Shown: positions 58,301-63,960 of the stretch, piece by piece
Numbering within the stretch: position 1 is the stretch's first letter
Layout: each line of letters begins with the position of its first letter
The notes under the pieces: model-generated
Seen by the model: only the letters and a program-made list of their open reading frames with translations
Database searches by the model: none
What the model was told of the DNA's origin: nothing
Translations under genes and position numbers: made by a program
Source: Brevibacillus antibioticus
GTDB taxonomy: Bacteria > Bacillota > Bacilli > Brevibacillales > Brevibacillaceae
Direction of reading: 5' to 3'
DNA length: 64,000 bases
Assembly: GCF_005217615.1 (NCBI RefSeq)
Contig: NZ_SZNK01000001.1
Span: 1,569,501 to 1,633,500 of the forward strand

Positions 58301-59642
58301 GTACCCGTTCGCCAAACAACGCATCTGGCTCCCGGCGATCCGTGTAGCACCGGCGACACCGACAGTACCGGTAGCACCGGTAGCTCCAGTCGCACTGGAG
58401 GGCGAACTCAAGCCGATCGGACCGGCTAAAGCGTCGTCGAACCGTTCCGGCAGATCGAACGAGATCGCGCTGCAGCCGCTGTCGGCTGTCCGCGAGCCGT
58501 CCTCGGAACGGTCAGCACTCCGTCGACCGATCCAACTGTCACCTGTAGGTCAAGCGACGACGGCACCGGCCCCTGTGGAGATCAAAGTGGCGGTGCCTGC
58601 ACCGTCTGTTCCGGCATCCATCCCGGCGGAGTCTTTGCAAAAAGAGCTGCAAACGACCCTGGCCGAAGCACTGTTCTTGCAGCCGAGCGACGTCGACGTG
58701 AACAAGGCATTCGTGGACATGGGGCTGGACTCCATCGTCGGTGTGGAATGGGTTCGCGTGATCAATCAACAGTACGGAACGGACATCCCGGCGACCAAAG
58801 TCTATGACTACCCGACCATCCGCGAGTTTGCCGGCTACATCGCAAACGTGTTGAGCAAAAACGCACCAAGAGCGGTAACGGCACCAGCGCCGACGCCTGT
58901 ACCAACGCCTGTACCAACGCCTGTACCAACGCCTGTACCGCAAATCGAAGCTCCCAAGGCGGCTCCTTCTGTCTCGGTGGCCACCCTGCACGAAGAATTG
59001 CGAGCAAGTCTCGCAGACGCGTTGTTCCTACAAGTGGCCGACATCGACCTCGACAAAAAGTTCGTGGACATGGGGCTGGATTCCATCGTCGGAGTGGAAT
59101 GGATTCGCGTGATCAACCAGCAGTACGGAACGGACATCCCGGCGACCAAAGTCTATGACTACCCGACCGTCCGCGAATTGGCCACCTATCTGTCAAAATC
59201 CTTGAAGGTGCAGCCAAGCGAACCTAGCCAGCCAGAGATCAAAACGGCGAGTCCGATCCCCAGTGCCCCGTCCGCAGAGGCGTTGCAAGAAGAACTGCGC
59301 ACCAGTCTCGCAGACGCGCTGTTCCTGCAGGCAAGCGACATCGACCTCGACAGGAAGTTCGTCGACATGGGCCTGGACTCCATCGTCGGAGTGGAATGGA
59401 TTCGCGTAATCAACCAGCAATATGGCACGGACATCCCTGCGACCAAAGTCTACGACTACCCGACCCTTCGCGAATTCGCCGCCTACTTGAGAAAGCAGCT
59501 GCACAAGCATCCGATCGCGGAACAGTCGGCAACGGAGCTCTCCGTAGACGATCTGCTCTTGCAGGTGTATGAAGGGAATCTCGACAGCGAACAAGCCGAT
59601 CAATTGCTTCAGCAGTTCAAAATCAAGGAGGAAGTAAAATGA
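43314..59642 (+). CDS. Trans-AT PKS protein 4 (5442 aa): KR-ACP / KS-DH-ACP / KS-DH-KR-ACP / KS-KR-ACP0-ACP / KS-ACP-ACP-ACP
   Basis: ATG 43314 has AGGAGGT four bases upstream; an in-frame ATG at 43269 lies just after the terminator and lacks a site. Domains: docking helices 1-35 (MKDFLQQLLSEVKHNRLSKS); KR ~60-490; ACP (Ser553, GFES); KS9 (Cys796); DH (His1267); ACP (Ser1581); KS10 (Cys1853); DH (His2336); KR near 2760; ACP (Ser3061); KS11 (Cys3332); KR near 3937; ACP-like domain with Pro4220 for Ser; ACP (Ser4314); KS12 (Cys4572); three ACPs (Ser5140, Ser5257, Ser5356), each with Trp six residues after the Ser, the known flag for HMGS beta-branching. The C-terminus (LSVDDLLLQVYEGNLDSEQADQLL) is a docking tail. 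The stop overlaps the next start as ATGA. The N-terminal KR-ACP completes the module of KS8. Confidence 0.95.
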   Translation: MKDFLQQLLSEVKHNRLSKSKAIDMIRDAQAASRNESVSEPASELLTYEEVWKEEKAAEGTPLRASKLICFLTEPEHQQAVEEAVQAVDDRAQVAFVTSGERLQDVLGDGRQDWQEVDAVLYLSPLEDAICRQDPAALVPLVQDLAKSNVKAKRLMLLGSYANEWERCHLESWIALTRSLRLVLSQTQAAMFIQEGEVSFAACLPKILTELQAPSLSSVLYRSGKRYVCAVQPTDLQAGDLKVRAGGTYLITGGCGGLGYLFSEYFAKKGPVKLILTGRSALDDEKLAKLHALEQLGSQVLYVKADVCEADAMREGLAQACEQFGAIHGVVHAAGVTSDRSILEKDAESFKRILDPKIRGTQVLDELLADEEALEFVCYFSSSSAVLGDFGSGDYALANRFQMAYAAMRNEQGRPGKTLVINWPLWRDGGMGLEDEESAKIYLKTSGQRFLEVEEGLAMFDLLLSQGRTQHLVMAGERRRIEHFLGLSQPESSKAPTSQAGLSSGSGRRPEMKGFTVAQCLTWDLQELIGGILKVSRDKLDVGTNLADFGFESVSLTELAAAMTKHFGVEISPAVFFGHSTIQALVSHLESEHGEVVRAFYATERLQPERVEKQPEASLEDTIAETAATETSGAGPEPIAIIGMSGRFPQARNIDELWDILAEGRDAVTEIPEDRYDWREYYGDRSRSKWLGAIPGVREFDPLFFEISPLEAEAMDPKQRLLLQEAWRALEDAGLGKRHLNGNKIGMFVGVEEGDYQMLSQGEDTSITSNHNAILAARLPYFLNFSGPVMAINTACSSGLVAAHQACLSLRNGECDAAVVAGVNLLLTPAAYLGMTEAGMLSEDGKCKAFDNEANGLVPGEAVAVVVLKRLSQALADGDPVYAVIQGSGVNYDGKTNGITAPSTVAQANLVHDVYEQHEVDPEEIDYIVTHGTGTKLGDPVEVHALQDVFKRRTQKRGYCALTSTKTNLGHTFAASGLVNLISLVQAMRHETIPASLHCETENEYIRWENSAFYVNKTSKPWTKRAGAGRVGALSSFGMSGTNSHMVVRSFEKGGNTGPQDSHYLLAFSAKTDEALQEKLQDMIAMLETESGAAGSLAQISYTLLEGRQHFEHRLAVVVQDAQEMLRVLKQAREGVQDAKVFRGKVAREKAGEPALQEQALELAGKSRELATNPTAYQEHLRTLASLYCQGGEIVGDALFGVERPTRTNLPTYPFAREEYWVAQKAEVSALPTTSLLHPLVHRNTSDFAEQRFSSTFTGAEFFLVDHVVKGQKVLPGVAYLEMARKAVEQAAGLKDVRLRNVVWARPILVGEEPVEVHITLFPEAGGEVGYEVYTLQEGEEMVHSQGRAVRNAPAEEAPKWDLKELQASFVQGQYGAADCYEFFRAMGMEYGPAYQGIEQVQVGEGRVLAGLRLPSVVTDSLADYLLHPSLADAALQSAVGFLIGQEIFKPALPFALQELDVFGPCEAEMWALVRYSAGSRLDDKVQKLDVDLCDKEGSVRIRLKGYTSRVLEAGAVAEDEKAVVPEKLVESSREEVAAASADPLQERAIAYLKEQVSTVLKWPVSRLDADAPLEQYGIDSMLVMKLTNQLEKTFGSLPKTLFFEYQNLRDLAGYFLDSHRAQLVWLTGGEEPAQDATPARKPAVKETPERTALVSRRRQRFASMAHVQEEGANGGLDVAIIGVSGRYPGARNLQEFWGNLRDGEDSITEIPQERWDHSLYFDPDKNKAGKTNSKWGGFIDGVDQFDPLFFNISPREAELMDPQERLFMQTVYEAMEDAGYTRETLAKQRGRGLDGNVGVYVGVMYEEYQLYGAQETLLGRPIALAGSPASIANRVSYFFNLHGPSLAVDTMCSSSLTAIHLACQSLQQGGCELAIAGGVNVSIHPNKYILLGQGKFASSKGRCESFGEGGDGYVPGEGVGAVLLKPLSKAMEDGDQIYGVIKATAINHGGKTNGYTVPNPNAQANVIEQALRQAGLDPSMVSYIEAHGTGTSLGDPIEIAGLTKAFQATANAKLKSCAIGSAKSNIGHCESAAGIAGVTKVLLQMKHRQLAPSLHAKVLNPNIDFDTTPFVVQQELAEWKRPLVEIGGQVREVPRIAGISSFGAGGSNAHVMIEEYVPAEALRTPVEVSPQNPVLLVLSAKNEQRLRQLAENLLAALQEGRFADQDLADMAYTLQVGREAMEERLAVVAGSVQHLVRKLEAFISGQEEISKLFRGQVKGNRDTFSLFAADEELQEAIEKWIQRRKLSKLADLWVKGLALDWSKLWGEELPRRISLPTYPFAKQRCWAPQLERPSVVRAGLTTDALHPLLHRNKSDFSEQRYSTSLTGQEFFLADHVVKGQRVLPGVAYLEMARAAVELAAGAPDEDTQFLRLQNVVWTHPVTVGERPVEVHIGLCEEEDGTISYEIFSGVDANIHSQGRAVVMGKKRLEQLPVEELKAACRTREISASECYESFAAMGLEYGPAQRALDLLQVGDGQILARLTLPSSVMGTDSQYVLHPSLMDAALQAAIGFQLGVAPLKPALPFTLQELDIYAPCTSSMWAQVRYSEGCKQGDSVQKLDIRLCDEQGNVCAHMKGFSSRVLENQADSEAFETLMLAPHWTEQPHEQQGATTYADHLVLSCEFEADVPGARCLTLQADERDIEVRFEAYAMQALEEIQRILQGKPKDKVLVQIVVPAHAEQLLLAGLSGLLKTAQMENPNLIGQLIEVDELEAFEEKLLADRNSGKEDRIRYQGSSRQVAGWREVRASADALLTPWKEGGIYLLTGGAGGLGLVFAKEIATQAPGATLVLTGRSVLGELQREALSELESLGACVVYKQVDVTDRAAVEKLFAELRADHGTLNGILHSAGVIRDSFIIKKTAAELSQVLAPKVRGLVNLDVASQDMALDFFVLFSSLSGGLGNPGQADYAAANAFMDQYAAHRNRRVATGDRLGRTLSINWPLWKEGGMHVDPETEKMMIQSLGMIPLRTKSGLRAFYEGLASGQDQVLVIEGKVERIKKKLLPSSVPVSPSSVAVDDKADSMNLRERVLGLLTQTVSRLLKVNAEELEADAELSEYGFDSITLTEFANDLNEAYKLDLMPTIFFEHPTLHEFAGYLADEFRDVFASRLTAPSSPAASVQVETARAEVAAPLLQEATSTRATRQKRRPRTAVVQQAQSAVTEPIAVVGMSGAFPQSRDMQEFWHNLVEGIDCISEIPPERWDWRAYFGDPKTEANKTNIKWGGFLDETDKFDSLFFGISPLEAKLMDPQQRLLMTYVWKAIEDAGYSAQSLSGSKTGIFVGTGSSGYSGLITQANFPIEGYSSTGVVPSVGPNRMSYALNLHGPSEPVETACSSSLVAIHRAVSAMQNGDCDMAVVGGVNTIVTPEAHISFNKAGMLTEDGRCKTFSDAANGYVRGEGVGMLVLKKLSVAERDGDHIYGLIRSTAVNHGGRANSLTAPNPKAQADLLINAYDKAGIDPRTVTYIEAHGTGTELGDPIEINGLKSAFQELYRRTGTQEVESVHCGLGSVKTNIGHLELAAGIAGVIKVLLQLRHRTLAPTLHCETVNPYIQLEGSPFYLVREAKRWEALHDAAGQDLPRRAGVSSFGFGGVNAHVVIEEYLPKEQPRSKTETSTENPVVIALSAKNEQRLQEQVRQLCNAIVAQEFADGDLASIAYTLQVGRDAMEERLALVVTSVEEMERRLQAFLQGQTGLNGVWRGQVKRGKASSAEAAAHPESRGAEQIAELWVNGQFFDWNRLYGENRPRRLSLPTYPFAKERHWISQPQDAYEALLFEPIWTEQAVVPQFSPPSFAQHLVLLCEVEAKLDSLQYRNLQASSAALEERFQAYAAQVFTEIQTLLQNKPKGKVLMQIAVPSQADSQLFTALSGLLRTAQLENPYFIGQMIEVESGAGLEARLQENLHALQDDHVRYQNGKRLVAGWREVEIDQERAPVPWRSGGIYLLTGGAGGIGMIVAEEIARQAANPTLILAGRSPLSDAGQARLRKLRGMGAYVEYRQVDVSSAPEVTRLIEGICEKYGTLHGILHGAGVNRDQFIYKKTQEELAEVLAPKVAGLVHLDAASKDLNLDFFVLFSSVAAVFGNLGQADYATANAFLDAFANSRGGRILSINWPLWQEGGMRVDEETEKLLLQRMGMIPLRTQTGLQALYRGLAIGKDQVMVLEGKRAQIKQTLYSEPVHATSASSTAVLPPLEAALLHMVSELLNVKGNEIDLDAQLTEYGFDPYLLSQLAQNINRQYGLELTPASLYETTLRQVAERIEARAAKAEAAEVVTPAKEQDAALRAKTLHALKVLFSETTDIRANQLDAEEPLESYGIDSLMISKLNQKLAVIFGDLSKTLFFEYRTLGALADYFVEEERTACQRWTGYEAPVADASVAQPPARPVERIASIAPLPSKTNEREPIAIIGISGCYPKSPSLQHYWENLKAGQDCISEVPSERWSLDDFYHPNQDEAMRQGKSYSKWGGFVDGFADFDPQFFNLSPRETINIDPQERLFLEESWKALEDAGYTKERIADQHEGRVGVFVGVTKTGFELYGPDLWKQGEKIFPRTSFASVANRVSYFLNLKGPSMPVDTMCSSSLSAIHEACEHLYRGDCEMALAGGVNLYLHPSTYVFLSAQRMLSTDGQCKSFGLNGNGFVPGEGVGAVLLKPLSQALADGDQIHALIRASRVNHGGKTNGYTVPNPTAQGDLIFETLERAGLNARQVSYIEAHGTGTELGDPIEISGLTQAFRRHTKDTGFCAIGSVKSNIGHLEAAAGIAGLAKIVMQMKHGQLAPSLHAQELNPNILFGKTPFVVQQELTDWKRPVVEIDGKEQEGPRIAGLSSFGAGGANAHILIEEYRPEQASRTQARVTPQNPAVIVLSARQEEQLRQQALQLLAAVEDGRITEANMSDAAYTLQVGREPMEERLALVVGSLQEMTDKLKRYAAGETGVEDLYRGQFRRNNEDLMLFAADEDMALTIEAWIAKRKFGKILSLWVKGLTLDWKKLHGAHQPRLVSLPSYPFAKQRIWLPAIRVAPATPTVPVAPVAPVALEGELKPIGPAKASSNRSGRSNEIALQPLSAVREPSSERSALRRPIQLSPVGQATTAPAPVEIKVAVPAPSVPASIPAESLQKELQTTLAEALFLQPSDVDVNKAFVDMGLDSIVGVEWVRVINQQYGTDIPATKVYDYPTIREFAGYIANVLSKNAPRAVTAPAPTPVPTPVPTPVPTPVPQIEAPKAAPSVSVATLHEELRASLADALFLQVADIDLDKKFVDMGLDSIVGVEWIRVINQQYGTDIPATKVYDYPTVRELATYLSKSLKVQPSEPSQPEIKTASPIPSAPSAEALQEELRTSLADALFLQASDIDLDRKFVDMGLDSIVGVEWIRVINQQYGTDIPATKVYDYPTLREFAAYLRKQLHKHPIAEQSATELSVDDLLLQVYEGNLDSEQADQLLQQFKIKEEVK
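55866..56085 (+). other. ACP-like domain with Ser to Pro change, upstream of an active ACP (PKS 4)
   Basis: LLHMVSELLNVKGNEIDLDAQL then EYGFDPYLLSQLAQNI: an ACP fold with Pro4220 where Ser should be. The active ACP (Ser4314) follows about 94 residues later. The layout matches the Ala1932 domain of PKS 3. Confidence 0.73.
58633..59503 (+). repeat. Three tandem, nearly identical beta-branching ACP segments
   Basis: The segments around 58731, 59082 and 59379 repeat with almost no change, from FVDMGLDSIVGVEW through INQQYGTDIPATKVYDYPT, at DNA level as well as protein level. This implies recent duplication or ongoing gene conversion. Confidence 0.9.
58893..58940 (+). repeat. Four 12-bp repeats encoding a Pro-Val-Pro-Thr linker
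   Basis: ACGCCTGTACCA occurs four times in a row (the last ends in G), encoding a TPVP repeat between the first and second terminal ACPs. The repeat is in frame, so copy changes would only lengthen or shorten the linker. Confidence 0.92.
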
Positions 59643-59887
59643 CCAAACAAGAGATCTTTGAAGTCGTCATCCGCAATACCCGTGAAGTGCTCCCGGAGCT
59701 GGAAGGCCACACCTTCCAGCCGACGGACCAACTAGCCAATCTTGGCGCGAATTCGGTGGATCGCGCGGAGATCGTCATGATAACCATCGAAGAGCTGGAC
59801 CTGAAAATCCCGCGCGTCGAGCTGTCCACGGCGAAAAACATCGGTGAACTGGTCGAGGTCCTTTATGGCAAGCTCCAGACCGCCTGA
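59639..59887 (+). CDS. acpK: Free-standing donor acyl carrier protein of the beta-branching cassette
   Basis: An 82-aa ACP with LGANSVDRAEIVMITIEELDL around the phosphopantetheine Ser. In HMGS cassettes the free ACP carries malonyl, which the KS-like decarboxylase converts to acetyl-ACP for condensation onto the beta-keto group of the growing chain. The ATG overlaps the PKS 4 stop (ATGA) with AAGGAGG upstream, so translation is coupled to PKS 4. Its 3' end overlaps the next gene by 23 bases. The position, directly before KS, HMGS and two ECH genes, is what identifies it as the donor ACP rather than a fatty-acid ACP. Confidence 0.9.
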   Translation: MTKQEIFEVVIRNTREVLPELEGHTFQPTDQLANLGANSVDRAEIVMITIEELDLKIPRVELSTAKNIGELVEVLYGKLQTA

Positions 59888-61091
59888 GTTGCTCATCACG
59901 GGCCTTGGCGTCACCTCGGCCATCGGGCAGGGCAAGTCGGATTTTACCTCCGCTCTGCTGGCAGGTCGCCATGCGTTCGGCGTGATGCAACGCCCGGGCA
60001 GACAAAAAGGAACCTCCTTCCTCGGAGCGGAGGTTCCTTCCTTGTCCCTTCCGGAGCGTTTTACCAAACGGCTGTTGCGCACGCTCTCTTTTTCCGGGCA
60101 AGTGGCGCTGGGCACCTTGCATGAGGCGTGGGACGAAGCGGAGCTCAGCACGGTCGACCCGTCCCGCATCGGCCTTGTGGTAGGCGGCTCCAACCTGCAG
60201 CAGCGTGAACTGCTGCAAACGCATGAATCCTACGGGGACCAGCTCGACTTTCTGCGTCCGACCTACGGACTCTCTTTTCTGGACAGCGACCTGAGCGGCC
60301 TGTGTACCGAACAGTTCGGCATACGCGGGTTCGGCTACACGATCGGCGGGGCTTCGGCCAGCGGACAGTTGGCGGTCTTGCAGGCCGCTGAAGCGGTTCG
60401 TTCGGGACAAGTGGATGTCTGCCTCGCGATGGGAGGCTTGATGGATCTGTCTTACATGGAGCTTCAAGGATTACGGGCACTCGGCGCGATGGGAAGCGAT
60501 CGCTATGCGGACGACCCACCTCGGGCATGCCGTCCGTTTGACCAGGGACGCGACGGGTTCATTTACGGGGAAGGATGCGGCGTCATCGTGATCGAACGGG
60601 CCGAACATGCGATCCAACGGCAGGTCCGACCCTACGCGAGCGTGGTCGGCTGGGGATTGGCGATGGATGCCAACCGCAACCCGAACCCCTCGTGCAAGGG
60701 GGAGGTTCGAGTAATTCGACAAGCGCTGGAACGAGCGGGCCTGTCACCCGAGGAGATCGACTACATCAACCCGCATGGAACGGGATCGGGGATCGGCGAT
60801 GAGACCGAATTGCAGGCTCTGCGCGAATGCGGGCTGCTTGCGGCGCGCATCAACGCCACCAAGTCGATCACGGGCCACGGGCTGACGGCGGCCGGCGCTG
60901 TGGAGATCGTCGCCACGCTGCTGCAAATGAGAGCGTCTCAGCTGCATCCAACCCGCAACTTGGAGAACCCGATGGACGTCGAGTTTAACTGGGTACGTGG
61001 AGAAGCGGAGCCGCATGACATGCACAGAGCCCTGAGCCTGAGCATGGGATTTGGCGGCGTTAACACCGCCATCTGTTTACAACGAGTATGA
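59865..61091 (+). CDS. pksF: KS-like malonyl-ACP decarboxylase (Cys to Ser ketosynthase)
   Basis: A 408-aa single ketosynthase-fold protein. The active-site Cys is replaced by Ser (GGASASGQ, Ser164), while both histidines remain (NPHGTGS and ITGHGLTAAG). This is the known pattern of the cassette decarboxylase that turns malonyl-ACP into acetyl-ACP without condensation. Start ATG 59865 (MASSRPPELLITGLG) is preferred over GTG 59844 because it has GAGGTC upstream and gives a normal KS N-terminus. It overlaps the ACP gene and is followed by HMGS. Confidence 0.9.
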   Translation: MASSRPPELLITGLGVTSAIGQGKSDFTSALLAGRHAFGVMQRPGRQKGTSFLGAEVPSLSLPERFTKRLLRTLSFSGQVALGTLHEAWDEAELSTVDPSRIGLVVGGSNLQQRELLQTHESYGDQLDFLRPTYGLSFLDSDLSGLCTEQFGIRGFGYTIGGASASGQLAVLQAAEAVRSGQVDVCLAMGGLMDLSYMELQGLRALGAMGSDRYADDPPRACRPFDQGRDGFIYGEGCGVIVIERAEHAIQRQVRPYASVVGWGLAMDANRNPNPSCKGEVRVIRQALERAGLSPEEIDYINPHGTGSGIGDETELQALRECGLLAARINATKSITGHGLTAAGAVEIVATLLQMRASQLHPTRNLENPMDVEFNWVRGEAEPHDMHRALSLSMGFGGVNTAICLQRV

Positions 61092-61102
61092 GGAGGACGA
61101 CT

Positions 61103-62362
61103 ATGGTTGCCGTCGGTATCGAAGCGATGAATGTGTTCGGGGGGACCGCGTATCTCGATGTCATGGATCTGGCCAGACATCGAAACCTGGACATCCCCAG
61201 ATTTGAAAATTTGCTGATGAAGCAAAAGGCGGTCGCCTTGCCGTTTGAAGACCCAGTGACTTTTGCCGTCAACGCGGCCAAGCCGGTGGTCGATGCGCTG
61301 TCCGAGGAAGAAAAAAACCGCATCGAACTGCTGATCACCTGCACGGAATCCGGGATCGACTTCGGCAAGTCGCTCAGCACCTACGTGCATCATCATCTGG
61401 GACTGAGCCGTACCTGCCGCCTGTTCGAGATCAAGCAAGCCTGCTATTCGGGTACAGCGGGATTCCAGATGGCGATCAACTTCATCCTCTCCCAAGTCTC
61501 GCCCGGAGCCAAAGCGCTCGTCGTCGCCACGGACCTCTCCCGGTTCCTGGCCGTCGAAGGCGGAGATGCGCTCAGCGAAGACTGGTCGTTCGCCGAACCG
61601 AGCGGCGGCGCAGGCGCGGTGGCGCTGCTGGTCAGCGACAAGCCGCACGTGTTCCAAGTCGATGTCGGAGCCAACGGATATTACGGCTACGAGGTGATGG
61701 ACACCTGCCGCCCGGTGGCCGACAGTGAAGCGGGCGACGCGGACCTCTCCCTGCTCTCGTATCTGGATTGCTGCGAGAATGCGTTCCTGGAATACCAGCG
61801 CCGCGTCGCTGATGTCGAGTACCGCGACACGTTCCAGTACCTGTCCTTCCACACGCCGTTTGGCGGCATGGTCAAAGGCGCGCACCGCACGATGATGCGC
61901 AAGATCGCTAAGGTCAAAGGCCCGGAGATCGAAGCCGATTTCCAACAGCGCGTGGTGCCGGGTCTGACCTACTGCCAGCGAGTGGGCAACATCATGGGGG
62001 CCACCGTTCTGCTCTCCTTGGCGAGCACGATCGACAACGGGCAGTTTGAAGGGAACAAGCGCATCGGGATCTTCTCCTATGGCTCGGGCTGCTGCTCCGA
62101 ATTTTACAGCGGCGTCGTCACCCCTCGCAGTCAAGAAGTCCTGCGCGGATTCAAGCTTCAAGAGCAACTGAACAACCGCTACCGACTGTCGATGGACGAA
62201 TATGAAAAGGTTCTCTACTGCAGCAGCGTCGTCAAATTCGGCACCCGCAATGTCAAGCTGGACTTGAACCTGATTCCGGGCGCCCTCGCTTCCAGGCAAG
62301 CCGGACAGCGCCTGTATCTGGAAGAGATCTCAGAATTCCATCGAGAATACCGGTGGTGCTGA
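61103..62362 (+). CDS. pksG: HMG-CoA synthase-like beta-branching enzyme
   Basis: Adds the acetyl carbon nucleophile from donor ACP to the beta-keto group of the ACP-bound polyketide. 419 aa, typical of the family. The catalytic Cys is in IKQACYSGTAG (Cys114), the Glu in CTESGIDFGKS and the His in LSFHTPFGGMVKG. ATG 61103 is chosen because GAGGAGG lies at 61090-61096; the ATG at 61088 overlaps that site. It is translated right after the decarboxylase and its stop overlaps the next start. The Trp-bearing ACPs at the end of PKS 4 are the obvious substrates. Confidence 0.94.
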   Translation: MVAVGIEAMNVFGGTAYLDVMDLARHRNLDIPRFENLLMKQKAVALPFEDPVTFAVNAAKPVVDALSEEEKNRIELLITCTESGIDFGKSLSTYVHHHLGLSRTCRLFEIKQACYSGTAGFQMAINFILSQVSPGAKALVVATDLSRFLAVEGGDALSEDWSFAEPSGGAGAVALLVSDKPHVFQVDVGANGYYGYEVMDTCRPVADSEAGDADLSLLSYLDCCENAFLEYQRRVADVEYRDTFQYLSFHTPFGGMVKGAHRTMMRKIAKVKGPEIEADFQQRVVPGLTYCQRVGNIMGATVLLSLASTIDNGQFEGNKRIGIFSYGSGCCSEFYSGVVTPRSQEVLRGFKLQEQLNNRYRLSMDEYEKVLYCSSVVKFGTRNVKLDLNLIPGALASRQAGQRLYLEEISEFHREYRWC

Positions 62363-63135
62363 TGAACACGGCCGCCTACGAGATGATCCGGGTGCGGATG
62401 CAAGGCCCGGTGTGCTTTTTGCAGTTCAACCGTCCCGAGGCGAAGAACACGATCAACGAGTGCTTGGTGTACGAATGTCGCCAGGTGATCGATCACTGCC
62501 GGGAACAGGCTTCGATCCTCGTGCTGGAAGGGTTGCCGGACGTGTTCTGCTTCGGGGCCGATTTTCAAGAGCTACATGAGAAAAAGGTGAGCGGGCAGAG
62601 CCTCGACCCGTCACCGGAGCCGCTGTACGACCTGTGGCTCGATCTGGCGACTGGCCCGTTTATCACCATCTCGCACGTTCGCGGCAAGGTTAACGCAGGC
62701 GGCGTCGGGTTTGTCGCCGCCTGTGATATCGTGCTGGCGGATGAAACGGCGGAGTTTTCCTTATCCGAATTGCTCTTCGGACTTCTGCCGGCATGCGTGC
62801 TGCCGTTTTTGATCCGGCGGATCGGTTTTCAGAAGGCGAACTATCTGACGCTAATGACGCAGCCGGTCAACGTCCGACAAGCCGTGGAGTGGGGGCTTGT
62901 CGATGCCTGCGATGCAGAGAGCAGTAGCTTGCTTCGCAAGCATCTCATGCGGTTGCGCTATGTGCCCAAGCGCGGCATCGAGCGATACAAGCGCTTGATG
63001 AACAGCTTGCAGGACGGTCTGCACCGCGCCAAGCCGTTGGCGCTCGAAGCGAACCGGGAAGTGTTTGCAGATCCGCGCAACCAAGAGCTGATTTTCCGTT
63101 ATATCGAAACAGGTGAATTCCCGTGGGAGAGCTGA
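62362..63135 (+). CDS. pksH: Enoyl-CoA hydratase-fold dehydratase ECH1 (PksH-like)
   Basis: Removes water from the HMG-like intermediate made by the synthase. The 257-aa product follows B. subtilis PksH as I recall it almost along its whole length: NRPEAKNTIN, VLEGLPDVFCFGADFQE, the long conserved block TISHVRGKVNAGG, FSLSELLFGLLPACVLPFLIRRIG and the terminal GEFPWE. ATG 62362 overlaps the HMGS stop by one base; GTG 62353 is an alternative start, and neither has a strong ribosome site, so coupling is likely. Confidence 0.93.
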   Translation: MNTAAYEMIRVRMQGPVCFLQFNRPEAKNTINECLVYECRQVIDHCREQASILVLEGLPDVFCFGADFQELHEKKVSGQSLDPSPEPLYDLWLDLATGPFITISHVRGKVNAGGVGFVAACDIVLADETAEFSLSELLFGLLPACVLPFLIRRIGFQKANYLTLMTQPVNVRQAVEWGLVDACDAESSSLLRKHLMRLRYVPKRGIERYKRLMNSLQDGLHRAKPLALEANREVFADPRNQELIFRYIETGEFPWES

Positions 63136-63157
63136 TCCACGGAGAGTGGAGGAGAAC

Positions 63158-63907
63158 ATGACGAATCCAGTGGTGGAGTGCAGAGAGATCGAGACGGGGA
63201 TCGTGCAAGTGACTTTGCAGGATCGGGAACAGAAGAACCCCTTTACCGAAGGGCTGGTGCGCGGCCTGAACGAAGCGTTCGAGGAGATCGCCGCGAATAA
63301 ACGCTGCAAGGCGGTCATCCTCACCGGCTATGGCAATTATTTTTGCTCCGGCGGCACGATGGAAGGGCTACTGGCGATCCATGAAGGAAGAGGCCGGTTC
63401 ACCGATGCGAACGTCTACGAGCTCGTCTTGGAGTGCAAGGTTCCGGTGATCGCTGCGATGCAAGGGCACGCGATCGGCGGCGGGTTTGTCGTCGGGCTGT
63501 TTGCCGACTTTGTGATCTTGAGCCGTGAGAGCGTGTACACGACTAGTTTTATGCGATTTGGATTCACACCCGGCATGGGGGCTACCTACATCGTGCCGAA
63601 GAAGTTGGGCTTCTCCCTCGGAGAAGAGATGCTGATGAGCGCCAGCAATTACAGAGGCGCCGATTTGGAAAAAAGGGGCGTGCCGTTTCCCGTCGTTCCG
63701 CGTGAAGATGTGATGAACCGGGCGCTGCAGTTGGCGCGCCAACTGGCAGAAAAACCGAGAGTGTCGCTGATCACCTTGAAGGACCATCTGGTCCGACCGA
63801 TCCGGGAGGAACTGCCTCGTGTGATCGAGCAAGAGATGGCCATGCATGAAAAGACATTCCATGAACCGGAAGTGAAAGACAGAATCCTCTCCCTGTTCGG
63901 AAATTAA
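63158..63907 (+). CDS. pksI: Enoyl-CoA hydratase-fold decarboxylase ECH2 (PksI-like)
   Basis: Decarboxylates the ECH1 product to leave a beta-methyl or exomethylene branch. 249 aa, matching PksI/BaeI length, with YGNYFCSGGTMEGL and the oxyanion-hole segment MQGHAIGGGFVVGLFAD. ATG 63158 has GGAGGAGA upstream and the gene begins 22 bases after ECH1. Presence of the full set (ACP, KS, HMGS, ECH1, ECH2) shows the branching pathway is complete. Confidence 0.93.
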   Translation: MTNPVVECREIETGIVQVTLQDREQKNPFTEGLVRGLNEAFEEIAANKRCKAVILTGYGNYFCSGGTMEGLLAIHEGRGRFTDANVYELVLECKVPVIAAMQGHAIGGGFVVGLFADFVILSRESVYTTSFMRFGFTPGMGATYIVPKKLGFSLGEEMLMSASNYRGADLEKRGVPFPVVPREDVMNRALQLARQLAEKPRVSLITLKDHLVRPIREELPRVIEQEMAMHEKTFHEPEVKDRILSLFGN

Positions 63908-63926
63908 CAAGCACTCGCCGTGCTTG
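63908..63926 (+). other. Short inverted repeat after ECH2
   Basis: CAAGCAC and GTGCTTG pair perfectly around TCGCC directly after the ECH2 stop, but no T-run follows. It could slow polymerase or protect mRNA ends; it does not look like an intrinsic terminator. Confidence 0.35.
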
Positions 63927-63960
63927 CGACCATACATTTTGTTGTAAAAGAGGGGTTCAG

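Noticed and set aside
58893..58940. CRISPR-like repeat
   Set aside because: Units are 12 bp, directly adjacent without spacers, and encode a Pro-rich linker in frame.
59865..61091. Degenerate KS pseudogene because the Cys is missing
   Set aside because: Cys to Ser with both His kept is the normal state of the cassette malonyl-ACP decarboxylase, and the gene is intact in a complete cassette.
63908..63926. Intrinsic terminator after ECH2
   Set aside because: The 7-bp stem has no following U-tract, and the next gene begins 35 bases later on the same strand.
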